Positions 1 to 4,776 of a DNA stretch of 7,846 nt are shown one piece after another. The notes beneath the pieces were generated by a model. That model saw only the letters and a list, made by a program, of their open reading frames with translations, did no database searches and was not told where the DNA came from. The position numbers were made by a program, and so were the translations under genes. This DNA is from Alysiella sp. (lineage in GTDB: Bacteria; Pseudomonadota; Gammaproteobacteria; Burkholderiales; Neisseriaceae), in NCBI RefSeq assembly GCF_030525755.1, contig NZ_JAUNEC010000064.1:1-7846 (forward strand), read 5' to 3'. Position 1 is the first letter of the stretch. Each line of letters starts with the position of its first letter.

Positions 1-326
1 GGCATTTTGCTTGTACCGTAATGCAAATGCACGGCATACAATCTGTCCGAGCCGACAATCACGGCATTTTTGCTGGCGGCATAAGTGATGCCGTTCATCA
101 AATTGCCTGTGTCCACCAACAGGCTGCCTGATTTTTTGGCGTGTTTGGCTTGCGCCCAAGCCGTGCCGTCTGGTGCGGTTTTGCTGTTGCTGATGCGGTA
201 GCGTATGCTGTTTTCCAACACATTGCCGATGTTTGCCAACGGTTCGGACAAATCGCCCAAACGGATTTGTAAACGATTTAAACTGGCTTGCAATGGCGCA
301 AAATTCGCATTCACAATCAGGTGCAT
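1..326 (-). CDS. Phage virion morphogenesis protein (Mu gpG / tail-completion type), 3' end outside window
   Basis: The reading frame starts at the ATG at 326-324 (MHLIVNANF...) and runs open to the left edge, giving 108 complete codons. The sequence has the pattern of the phage virion morphogenesis family (Mu gpG, P2 gpS): an N-terminal amphipathic stretch (ASLNRLQIRLGDL), a D-G-T-A-W motif near residues 57-61, a K-K-S-G-S-L-L-V-D-T-G segment near 68-78, and a terminal Y-A-x-x-L-H-Y-G-T-x-K-M segment. Family members act at head completion or tail joining. An ATG at 330 exists in another frame (it overlaps the preceding TGA) but gives an unrelated peptide, so 326 is the better start. The gene lies just downstream of gp36, with a 3-base gap. 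The SGSL segment is encoded by a near-perfect DUS word. The assignment is by family pattern and is fairly secure. Confidence 0.8.
   Translation of the reverse strand, partial: MHLIVNANFAPLQASLNRLQIRLGDLSEPLANIGNVLENSIRYRISNSKTAPDGTAWAQAKHAKKSGSLLVDTGNLMNGITYAASKNAVIVGSDRLYAVHLHYGTSKM
121..132 (+). repeat. DUS-like word in the gpG-type gene
   Basis: AGGCTGCCTGAT matches AGGCTGCCTGAA at 11 of 12 positions. On the coding (minus) strand it encodes S-G-S-L, here continuing into L-V-D-T-G, which is also family sequence, so the match may be partly coincidental. Confidence 0.5.
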
Positions 327-329
327 ACA

Positions 330-746
330 TCACTCCATATCCGACCATTTGGGCGGTGTATTGCCAATCACGGCACAACCGACCAAGCGGTTGTCATCGT
401 TCAGGCTACCTGAAAAATCATCGTCCAGCATTTGAGGGCTTTTCACAGCTTCTTTCAGCCAAGCAATCGCCCGTTTGTAACGCTCGTCAATGATTTCGGT
501 AACCGCGTCATCGTAAAGCCGATACCGCGCCATATCGCACACAAAACCCACCAACGCCACAGACGGCTTATGCAACACAATCCCAGCCGCTCGCACATAG
601 CTGTTGGCTTCGGCAACCGCGTCATCAATGGCGCGTTGCAATACGGTTTGATTGATGTCCGTGCCGTATTCGCGGTCGCTGCGTTCGGCAAGCTCTTGCT
701 CGCCGAAACGCTGGATTAAGTCATTGATTGTGATGATTTGCACCAT
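330..746 (-). CDS. Mu gp36-like protein (DUF1320), head-tail connector candidate
   Basis: This 138-residue protein begins MVQIITINDLIQRFGE and carries the DUF1320 pattern: a short N-terminal segment (DLIQRFGEQEL), an alpha-helical core (VLQRAIDDAVAEANSYV), a central L-V-G-F-V-C-D-M-A-R-Y-R-L-Y block (residues 65-78), then E-R-Y-K-R-A-I-A-W-L-K (88-98). In Mu-like phages gp36 lies directly after the major capsid gene and is presumed to be a head-completion or neck protein. Here it starts one base after the capsid stop (TAA at 750-748, ATG at 746), preceded by GCGGAATAAG as a ribosome site. The segment F-S-G-S-L-N (111-116) is encoded by a DUS-like word inserted in a hydrophilic C-terminal tail. 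Length is normal for the family. Confidence 0.85.
   Translation of the reverse strand: MVQIITINDLIQRFGEQELAERSDREYGTDINQTVLQRAIDDAVAEANSYVRAAGIVLHKPSVALVGFVCDMARYRLYDDAVTEIIDERYKRAIAWLKEAVKSPQMLDDDFSGSLNDDNRLVGCAVIGNTPPKWSDME
403..414 (+). repeat. DUS variant AGGCTACCTGAA in gp36
   Basis: Differs from AGGCTGCCTGAA at one base and, from memory, matches the dialect described for Eikenella. It encodes S-G-S-L in the C-terminal tail of gp36 and is followed by AAAA, giving TCAGG/CCTGA symmetry. Confidence 0.7.
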
Positions 747-747
747 C

Positions 748-1737
748 TTATTCCGCTTTCAAAGTCGCAACCAAATTCAGGCGCAAACACAATGGCAAGG
801 GATTGGATTGCACTTCCAATTTCCAACCTTTGTCCAAACCCAATTTTTCACGTTGCGCGTACATGGGTTGTGCCAAAGTGTTTACGGCAGAATTGGTATC
901 GGCTGGCGCAAAACATTCCACAAAGGTATTGCGTGTGCCTTTGGGCAACAAAATCGCGCTACCTGCTTCAATTTTGGCTGCTTTGCCACCAAAATCGCCA
1001 TAATATTCAATAAATTCAATGCCGTTGTAGGTCAAACTTGCGCCTGTGTCTTCGCGGTATGCAGCCGCTTCACGATGTTCTTTCAAAATGTCTTTGACGT
1101 TATCGTGGTACTTGAATTTGTCAAAAAATTCGGGCGAACACAACGCAATGAAACCATTGATGATTTCGCCACGCGCATTTTTGCGGATTTGACGTTTGGC
1201 ATCGTCCATCAATGCGCCAACTGGCGTGGTTTTGACATTCAATTTCCAGTTTAATTCAATGCGTTTTTCGCCAAATTCTTTGTACAAATTGTACAAAGTC
1301 GTGCCATCGGCATCTTTAATGTCGCCCAGCAATGCGCCCAACATCAAATGCTCTTGGGTCAGCCCAATGTCGCCTTTCATGGTTTCCAAACGCTCCAAAA
1401 CCACGTTGTCCACCGCTTGCGCTTTATTTGGATTGCCAAATTCGTGGACGTTTTGCACTTCATCGGCACGAATGAAATCGGTACGCACCAAATGCGGAAT
1501 TTCAAAGGTTTTTTTGCTGCGTTTGGCAACTTGTGATGCCGTACCTTCGCCACCACGTGGGGACGTTTGAACCAAAGTCAAAACACCGTCTTTCATTTCC
1601 ACAGTAACGTAAGTCGTGCTGTGCATTTTGGGTTTAAACAAGTTCAAACCACGAATTTGTGTGGCGGTTGCAGGCAAGAGATTGACCGCTTCGGTCATCG
1701 CTTGCATGGAAAATTTGCTTGTATCACTTAATGGCAT
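748..1737 (-). CDS. Major capsid protein, lambda gpE family
   Basis: This 329-residue protein matches the phage major capsid E family pattern, an HK97-fold shell subunit. Features visible: LLPATATQIRGLNLFKPK near the N-terminus, T-T-Y-V-T-V-E-M-K, a P-R-G-G loop (residues about 60-63), then F-E-I-P-H-L-V-R-T-D-F-I-R-A-D-E-V-Q with a following E-F-G. The second half holds the characteristic F-S/F-F-D-K-F and R-x-D-T-G-A-S-L-T-Y-N-G-I-E-F-I-E-Y segments and ends in a hydrophobic beta-rich tail (LCLRLNLVATLKAE). It assembles into the icosahedral shell. The start at 1737 is supported by AAGGA eight bases upstream. Pairing with a D-like protein immediately upstream mirrors the lambda D-E gene order. 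No truncation seen. Confidence 0.88.
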   Translation of the reverse strand: MPLSDTSKFSMQAMTEAVNLLPATATQIRGLNLFKPKMHSTTYVTVEMKDGVLTLVQTSPRGGEGTASQVAKRSKKTFEIPHLVRTDFIRADEVQNVHEFGNPNKAQAVDNVVLERLETMKGDIGLTQEHLMLGALLGDIKDADGTTLYNLYKEFGEKRIELNWKLNVKTTPVGALMDDAKRQIRKNARGEIINGFIALCSPEFFDKFKYHDNVKDILKEHREAAAYREDTGASLTYNGIEFIEYYGDFGGKAAKIEAGSAILLPKGTRNTFVECFAPADTNSAVNTLAQPMYAQREKLGLDKGWKLEVQSNPLPLCLRLNLVATLKAE

Positions 1738-1763
1738 AAGATTTTTCCTTTAAATTGAGATTT

Positions 1764-2120
1764 TTAAGCCGTTTGACGCAAATCCGCGCCATCAACCGCC
1801 ACACCGTAAGTCAGCCATGCTTTAAGCAAAATTTCATAGCCACCTGCTTTGGTGATTTCTTCTGTGGCGATGTGGCGCGTGTCCATCACGCAATTCAATG
1901 GCTGAATCATGACTTTGCCGTCTTTTTCATCAGTCAAAGCCACAAAATGCACGTTGTTTGCCAACGCATATTGAACAAGCTGACCGATTTTTGTGCCTTT
2001 TGTGGCAGGTACTTGAACACGCGTGGCAGGTGTCGCCTCATATTTCAAAAATGCGCTGGCGGTTAAGGGCAAGGTTTCTGTGGTGGTTTTGGTTTGGTAA
2101 GCTTGGGTTTCTTCACTCAT
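1764..2120 (-). CDS. Head decoration/stabilisation protein, lambda gpD-like (probable)
   Basis: A 118-residue protein with no membrane segment or signal. The core A-T-R-V-Q-V-P-A-T-K-G-T-K-I-G-Q-L-V (residues 32-49), then V-H-F-V-A-L-T-D and G-K-V-M-I, is the short beta-strand succession seen in the head decoration protein family, which binds the outside of expanded capsids. The C-terminal A-W-L-T-Y-G-V-A-V (about 103-111) is less typical. Its position supports the call: between protease/scaffold and a gpE-type major capsid, as in lambda (C/Nu3-D-E). The start at 2120 is preceded by AAGG nine bases upstream, and the gaps to both neighbours are under 30 bases, so co-transcription is likely. 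Sequence similarity to lambda gpD itself is weak by eye, so the call leans on gene order. Confidence 0.65.
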   Translation of the reverse strand: MSEETQAYQTKTTTETLPLTASAFLKYEATPATRVQVPATKGTKIGQLVQYALANNVHFVALTDEKDGKVMIQPLNCVMDTRHIATEEITKAGGYEILLKAWLTYGVAVDGADLRQTA

Positions 2121-2148
2121 GTTTTTTTGCCTTTCAAATCAAAATGGT

Positions 2149-2514
2149 TTATTTGCCTTGTTTGGCACGCTCACGCGCCAAATCCGCTAAACTCGCCGAC
2201 AATTTGGCTTCGCCTGCTGGTGGGGGCGTATTGTCCAAACCAGCCATCAAACCTGCTGGCAATGGCGGTTTACCTTGACCTTGCGACAATTTCACGCCCA
2301 AATCGGCAATCATCGCGTCCGCATCGCTTTCGCTGGCAGACAGCAAAGCCGTCATCATCGGCGCGGAAATTTTGTCTTGGCTCAAACCTGCGGCAGACAA
2401 TTTCGCTTGAATTTGCGCTTGCTGTTTCTCCTGTTTCAGTTGCGCGTTTTCGCTTTCAATTTGCGACAGCTTGGCTTGCATGGCTTCAAACTGGGCTTGT
2501 TCTTCTGGGGACAT
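2149..2514 (-). CDS. Nested capsid scaffold protein (internal in-frame start; Mu gpZ / lambda Nu3 analogue)
   Basis: An in-frame ATG at 2514 (MSPEEQAQFEAMQAK...) is preceded by AAGGA with about seven bases of spacing, a good ribosome site inside the protease gene. It would yield a 121-residue protein identical to the C-terminal part of the protease. The product has heptad-like content (F-E-A-M-Q-A-K-L-S-Q-I-E-S-E-N-A-Q-L-K-Q-E) followed by Q/A-rich helix and a flexible C-terminus, all typical of internal scaffolds. Nested protease-scaffold pairs are established in Mu (I/Z) and lambda (C/Nu3). The scaffold fills the prohead and is lost on maturation. Expression from this start is inferred from the ribosome site and the family precedent. 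Confidence 0.7.
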   Translation of the reverse strand: MSPEEQAQFEAMQAKLSQIESENAQLKQEKQQAQIQAKLSAAGLSQDKISAPMMTALLSASESDADAMIADLGVKLSQGQGKPPLPAGLMAGLDNTPPPAGEAKLSASLADLARERAKQGK

Positions 2515-3066
2515 GGTGTTTTCCTTGTTTTGGGTTGATTGGGAAAAATGAAAATTTGGCGCGCTACCGTCCGACAGCACAATGGCTTGGGTTTGTGAAT
2601 CCACACCCACAGGCGTGAACGACACTTCGCGCACAGCGCAATCGCGCATAATCACGCATGGACCCGTTACCGTGTTGCCGTTTACCACAGCCGTTGCACC
2701 AGCCGACAATTCTTCATAACGTGCCGATTGCACATAAATGGACATCTCCCACGGGAAACCGTCATCAGCTAAATCAGCGATGTATTTGCCATGTTCATTG
2801 TTCATCAACACGCCTTCGGCTTTCAGGCTGCCTGAAAGTGCGTCCACGCTCAAAGTGGCGACACCACAGGCTTTGTTTGGGTCATGCTCAATCAAAACGG
2901 CGGTTTTGGGCTTGATTTGAATGCCATCAAAATCCACAACGGTTTGATACGCGCCAAAGCCAAATGGCTTGCCCGAATTGGCAATGCCACTAAAACGGCG
3001 TTTGTCGTCTTGGGTTTGAAAAGCCAACGCGCTGTTGGACGACAGCTTGATTTTGGTAACGGTCAT
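2149..3066 (-). CDS. Prohead maturation protease with C-terminal scaffold domain (Mu gpI-like arrangement)
   Basis: The frame is open further upstream, but the start at 3066 (MTVTKIKLSS...) is chosen because GGAG lies six bases before it; upstream ATGs at 3090 and 3177 lack a ribosome site. From this start the protein has 305 residues. Residues 1-165 look like an HK97-type prohead protease: V-L-I-E-H-D-P (catalytic His candidate H61), F-P-W-E-M-S-I (catalytic Ser candidate S109) and V-R-E-V-S-F-T-P-V-G-V-D (146-156). These match the His and Ser blocks of the S78/U35-type proteases, which share the herpesvirus assemblin fold. Residues 185-305 are Gln/Glu/Lys/Ala-rich with a predicted coiled coil (about 194-230) and a Pro/Gly-rich end, as expected of a scaffold. 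The protease cuts scaffold and itself during capsid maturation. S-G-S-L at 78-81 is encoded by an exact DUS. Confidence 0.83.
   Translation of the reverse strand: MTVTKIKLSSNSALAFQTQDDKRRFSGIANSGKPFGFGAYQTVVDFDGIQIKPKTAVLIEHDPNKACGVATLSVDALSGSLKAEGVLMNNEHGKYIADLADDGFPWEMSIYVQSARYEELSAGATAVVNGNTVTGPCVIMRDCAVREVSFTPVGVDSQTQAIVLSDGSAPNFHFSQSTQNKENTMSPEEQAQFEAMQAKLSQIESENAQLKQEKQQAQIQAKLSAAGLSQDKISAPMMTALLSASESDADAMIADLGVKLSQGQGKPPLPAGLMAGLDNTPPPAGEAKLSASLADLARERAKQGK
2825..2836 (+). repeat. Exact DUS AGGCTGCCTGAA inside the protease gene
   Basis: Exact 12-mer within a 19-base palindrome (2820-2838, arms CTTTCAGGC and GCCTGAAAG around a T). It encodes L-S-G-S-L-K on the minus strand, in a surface-loop position between the catalytic His and Ser blocks of the protease. 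Confidence 0.9.
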
Positions 3067-3153
3067 GCTCTGCTCCAAAAATAAGCGCATTGTAGGGATT
3101 GAGTGGGGGTGTAGTGTCTTGTCGCGTTTCAGTACGCGGAGGTAGCCTAAAAA

Positions 3154-3203
3154 TAGCAAAAATAGAAAAACCGCCAAAATCGCGTTTTAAGCGCGTTTGG
3201 CGG
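3154..3203 (-). terminator. Rho-independent terminator, minus strand, upstream of the protease gene
   Basis: The stem pairs CGCG+TTTGGCGG (3192-3203) with CCGCCAAA+CGCG (3171-3184, with a 2-base AT bulge) around a 7-base loop (3185-3191). Read on the minus strand, the hairpin is followed at once by TTTTTCTATTTTTGC. It would stop late transcripts arriving from the portal side about 90 bases before the protease start. Confidence 0.7.
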
Positions 3204-3303
3204 CTGGGATAGGAAAAGATACGGAAAAAGTTTTTATCGCAATCTGTGGCGATTTTAAACATGGTTTTGGAATGGGGTTAGGCTTGGTGGTGGCAAAAAT
3301 CTG

Positions 3304-3320
3304 TTTCAGGCAGCCTGAAA
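3304..3320. repeat. Palindromic DNA uptake sequence, intergenic
   Basis: TTTCAGGCAGCCTGAAA has 8-base arms around a central A. It contains AGGCTGCCTGAA on the minus strand (3316-3305) and AGGCAGCCTGAA on the plus strand (3308-3319), so it satisfies two described DUS dialects at once. It can also form a 7-bp hairpin with loop CAG, but no T-tract follows on either strand, so it is not called a terminator. Confidence 0.85.
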
Positions 3321-3325
3321 GCCAA

Positions 3326-3391
3326 GTAGGGTGCGTACCACGCACCCAATCATCAATTGACCACAATTTCGGTGCGTGATACGCACCCTAC
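3326..3391. repeat. REP-like paired hairpin element
   Basis: Two 21-base arms (3326-3346 and 3371-3391) are inverted repeats with one mismatch, separated by 24 AT-rich bases. Each arm is itself a near-palindrome: GGGTGCGT, three bases, ACGCACCC in the left arm; GGTGCGT, three bases, ACGCACC in the right. The outermost bases are GTAGGGTGCGT on the left and its complement on the right. This is the organisation of a REP doublet (BIME-like) or a very small MITE. It lies between a DUS and the plus-strand promoter, with no coding capacity. Confidence 0.75.
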
Positions 3392-3405
3392 GCAAACTTT
3401 TGCAG

Positions 3406-3435
3406 TTGCATCATACGCTTTTTTCGTAATACAAT
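3406..3435 (+). promoter_or_regulatory. Promoter for the RHH-like gene
   Basis: TACAAT at 3430-3435 is a 5/6 match to the -10 box. TTGCAT at 3406-3411 is a weak -35, with 18 bases between. The predicted transcript start is near 3442, about 30 bases ahead of the ATG at 3473. A TTTCGT word (3422-3427) just before the -10 box is identical to one arm of the palindrome inside the next promoter. Confidence 0.5.
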
Positions 3436-3472
3436 ACACTTCATCTTTTCAACAACAAAAAGCGAGTTTTAA

Positions 3473-3661
3473 ATGAGCGATACAGACAAATACGCAGAAA
3501 CAAAAAAACGTTATGAAGGTAGGAGGGCAATTAAATCCGTCTCTTTTAACTTGGAAACAGAAAAAGAGATATTTGATTACGCTGAAAAATTGGATTTTTC
3601 TAACTGGGTAAAAGCCCGTATTCAAGGAGATATTGAAGCCGAAAAGTATAAAAAAGAATAA
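3473..3661 (+). CDS. Small ribbon-helix-helix-like DNA-binding protein (putative regulator)
   Basis: This 62-residue, highly charged protein has the pattern of an Arc/ParD-type ribbon-helix-helix domain: a basic segment and beta strand (R-R-A-I-K-S-V-S-F-N-L, residues 17-27), helix A (E-T-E-K-E-I-F-D-Y-A-E-K-L, 28-40), a turn (D-F-S-N), then helix B (W-V-K-A-R-I-Q-G-D-I-E, 45-55). Such proteins bind palindromic operators as dimers through the paired strand. It is first in the plus-strand cassette, has its own promoter, and lies 15 bases before the next -35 box, so autoregulation or repression of the antirepressor promoter is the simplest role. The ribosome site is weak (AGCGAG, spacing 6 or more). 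The gene is AT-rich: 59 G+C in 180 bases (3481-3660) by hand count. The fold is inferred from pattern only; the target is unknown. Confidence 0.6.
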   Translation: MSDTDKYAETKKRYEGRRAIKSVSFNLETEKEIFDYAEKLDFSNWVKARIQGDIEAEKYKKE

Positions 3662-3675
3662 ATTTTAAAAAATGC

Positions 3676-3704
3676 TTGACTTTCGTTTTACGAAATTTTA
3701 AGAT
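3676..3704 (+). promoter_or_regulatory. Promoter of the antirepressor transcript, with an operator-like palindrome in its spacer
   Basis: TTGACT (3676-3681) and TAAGAT (3699-3704) are separated by 17 bases, giving a predicted start near 3711. The spacer holds a perfect inverted repeat, TTTCGT-TTT-ACGAAA (3681-3695), placed where a bound repressor would exclude RNA polymerase. The preceding gene encodes a likely DNA-binding protein, and its own promoter carries a matching TTTCGT half site. Confidence 0.6.
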
Positions 3705-3733
3705 TATGCACACTTGCTTAATGCAGGAAACAA

Positions 3734-3800
3734 AAAATCCCTAACAAGGTCCGAACTTGTTAGGGATTGGCGGAGACACAATCTCCTTTATCCAAACGCT
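3734..3800 (+). ncRNA. Structured leader RNA, C4-antisense-RNA-like (candidate)
   Basis: The 113-base leader between the predicted start (about 3711) and the antirepressor ATG (3824) folds strongly. Stem 1 is a perfect 13-bp helix, 3736-3748 with 3756-3768, around a 7-base loop (GTCCGAA). Stem 2 is GGAGA (3772-3776) with TCTCC (3782-3786), loop CACAA. The following segment, CCTTTATCCAAA (3785-3796), is complementary to TTTGAATAAGG (3802-3812), which carries the antirepressor ribosome site, with one bulge and one mismatch. In phages P1 and P7, C4 RNA is made from the same promoter as the antirepressor operon and pairs with the ribosome-site region downstream. This arrangement looks the same. 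On the minus strand, stem 1 is followed by TTTTTTG and could also terminate opposing transcripts. Family membership is inferred, not tested. Confidence 0.5.
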
Positions 3801-3801
3801 T

Positions 3802-3813
3802 TTTGAATAAGGA
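3802..3813 (+). promoter_or_regulatory. Ribosome binding site of the antirepressor, with complementary leader segment
   Basis: AAGGA (3809-3813) lies ten bases before the ATG at 3824. Bases 3802-3812 can pair with 3785-3796 of the leader in a hairpin with a 5-base loop. The same leader bases (3785-3786) also belong to stem 2, so the two pairings are mutually exclusive. The site decides the start codon: the longer open frame from a TTG at 3767 begins inside the leader stem and has no ribosome site. Confidence 0.5.
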
Positions 3814-3823
3814 TTATTCTACT

Positions 3824-4552
3824 ATGGATACACAAATTTCGCAATTTTGTGAACAAGAAATTGCCATTATTGACCACAACGGACAAAAATGGCTGACGGC
3901 TGAACAGTTGGGCTTGGCTTTGGGCTATCCAAGCAGTAATGCACGGAAAGGAATTAGTGCCTTATATAATCGCCATGCTGATGAATTTTCAGAAGAAGAT
4001 TCAACTATCGCCGTTTTGACGACAGTTGATAATAAACAACGTGAAGTTCGTATTTTTTCCCTTTCAGGCTGCAATTTGATTAGCTTTTTCGCCAATACGC
4101 CACGCGCCAAAGAATTTCGTGCGTGGGCAAAAATTCAGTTAAGCCAAATTCAGCAATCAACTGAACCCAGTCCAAATGATGTTTTGAACAGCCTGAACGC
4201 CAACATGGCACAACTGGCGCAAGGCATGAATATGGTTTTGACCCAAAATCAAATGGTGCATAAATACATCGCGCTTTTGGAAATGAACCAAAAAAATAAA
4301 CGCCGCATTGTGCCAGAAGATGCGATTATGGTAAAACAGTTACGCGATGAAGGCATGACGTTTAGCGATATTGCCACAACCTTACGGATTTCCAAAACAT
4401 CGGCTCAACGGCTCTACAACAATACTTACACGTTCAGCAATGCACCACTTCCGCCTACAATTGACCAAGCATTAGAAAACATGGTACGTCGTGAAGAAGA
4501 AAAAGTGCGTGAAATGTTGGGCTTGTTGCCTGAAAATGGGAAAGGGGAATAA
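3824..4552 (+). CDS. BRO-N family phage antirepressor with C-terminal helix-turn-helix
   Basis: A 242-residue protein. Residues 8-105 follow the BRO-N/antirepressor pattern: I-I-D-H-N-G-Q-K-W-L-T-A-E-Q-L-G-L-A-L-G-Y, then R-I-F-S-L-S-G-C-N-L-I-S-F-F-A-N-T-P-R-A-K-E-F-R-A-W-A (77-102), the hallmark of phage antirepressors (Ant, P22_AR_N/ORF6N relatives). Residues 120-160 are helical and Gln/Asn/Met-rich. Residues 165-200 hold a helix-turn-helix (M-V-K-Q-L-R-D-E-G-M-T-F-S-D-I-A-T-T-L-R-I-S-K-T-S-A-Q-R-L-Y). Antirepressors inactivate the phage repressor or act as DNA-binding regulators. The gene is the second of the plus-strand cassette, opposite to the surrounding head genes, and ends two bases before the next start. 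Repressor target unknown; it could serve this phage or a different resident prophage. Confidence 0.75.
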   Translation: MDTQISQFCEQEIAIIDHNGQKWLTAEQLGLALGYPSSNARKGISALYNRHADEFSEEDSTIAVLTTVDNKQREVRIFSLSGCNLISFFANTPRAKEFRAWAKIQLSQIQQSTEPSPNDVLNSLNANMAQLAQGMNMVLTQNQMVHKYIALLEMNQKNKRRIVPEDAIMVKQLRDEGMTFSDIATTLRISKTSAQRLYNNTYTFSNAPLPPTIDQALENMVRREEEKVREMLGLLPENGKGE

Positions 4553-4554
4553 TC

Positions 4555-4773
4555 ATGGCTTACCAACCCAAATCCGATTACAACGTCCCTGCTTATTTTG
4601 CCAACCACATTGCCGAAAATGGCTTTGATACATTGAGCAATAGTTTGAAATTTTTGGGCAGTACGCTTGTGGATTATGAAAATATGGACAGACAAAAAGT
4701 AGGCGAATTGGGCTGTTTGTTGCTGGTGTTGCACGAATATGCCGAGTTAATTCAACATTTGAACAAAGCGTAA
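4555..4773 (+). CDS. Hypothetical 72-residue protein coupled to the antirepressor
   Basis: The ATG at 4555 lies two bases after the antirepressor stop, with GGGGA as ribosome site inside the upstream gene's end, so translational coupling is likely. The product (MAYQPKSDYNVPAYF...) has no signal peptide. Its C-terminal half (about 45-70, K-V-G-E-L-G-C-L-L-L-V-L-H-E-Y-A-E-L-I-Q-H-L) is probably one amphipathic helix rather than a membrane span, because charged residues recur. I do not recognise the family. Context suggests an accessory to the antirepressor or cargo of the same cassette. The gene is followed at once by a strong hairpin (4777-4814), marking the end of the plus-strand transcript. 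Confidence 0.65.
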   Translation: MAYQPKSDYNVPAYFANHIAENGFDTLSNSLKFLGSTLVDYENMDRQKVGELGCLLLVLHEYAELIQHLNKA

Positions 4774-4776
4774 AGA

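Larger units (their letters stand above)
3067..3472. other. Non-coding divergent intergenic region (about 400 bases)
   Basis: This region separates the protease gene (minus) from the plus-strand cassette. From left to right it holds a weak candidate promoter for the protease (TACAAT on the minus strand at 3094-3089, with only a poor AAGACA match upstream), a minus-strand terminator (3154-3203), a stretch with no recognisable feature (3204-3303), a palindromic DUS (3304-3320), a paired hairpin repeat (3326-3391), and a plus-strand promoter (3406-3435). Short open frames here encode only translated DUS and repeat sequence and are not believed to be genes. Confidence 0.7.

Noticed and set aside
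652..1254. 200-residue plus-strand open frame opposite the capsid gene
   Set aside because: It is the antisense shadow of well-supported gp36 and capsid genes, Cys/Phe-rich, with no ribosome site.
2094..2618. 174-residue plus-strand open frame opposite the scaffold region
   Set aside because: Antisense shadow of the decoration and scaffold genes; composition (Trp, Arg, Phe-rich) is typical of reverse reading of Gln/Ala/Lys-rich sequence.
3067..3177. Longer protease N-terminus from 3177, with a hydrophobic, signal-like stretch
   Set aside because: The extra residues are translated from terminator T-tract and leader; the ribosome site GGAG fits the ATG at 3066, and the family has no signal peptide.
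3236..3253. Short ATCGC/GCGAT inverted repeat
   Set aside because: Only 5 bp of stem with an 8-base loop and no T-tract; expected by chance.
3197..3379. 60-residue plus-strand open frame in the intergenic region
   Set aside because: It reads through the terminator stem, the DUS and the REP arms; no ribosome site and no protein-like pattern.
3767..3823. Longer N-terminus for the antirepressor from a TTG at 3767
   Set aside because: The TTG lies inside the leader stem with no ribosome site; the ATG at 3824 has AAGGA upstream and begins the conserved domain at the expected distance.
4058..4074. DUS-like TTTCAGGCTGCAA inside the antirepressor
   Set aside because: Only 10 of 12 matches, encoding conserved family residues (S-L-S-G-C-N), so probably coincidence.
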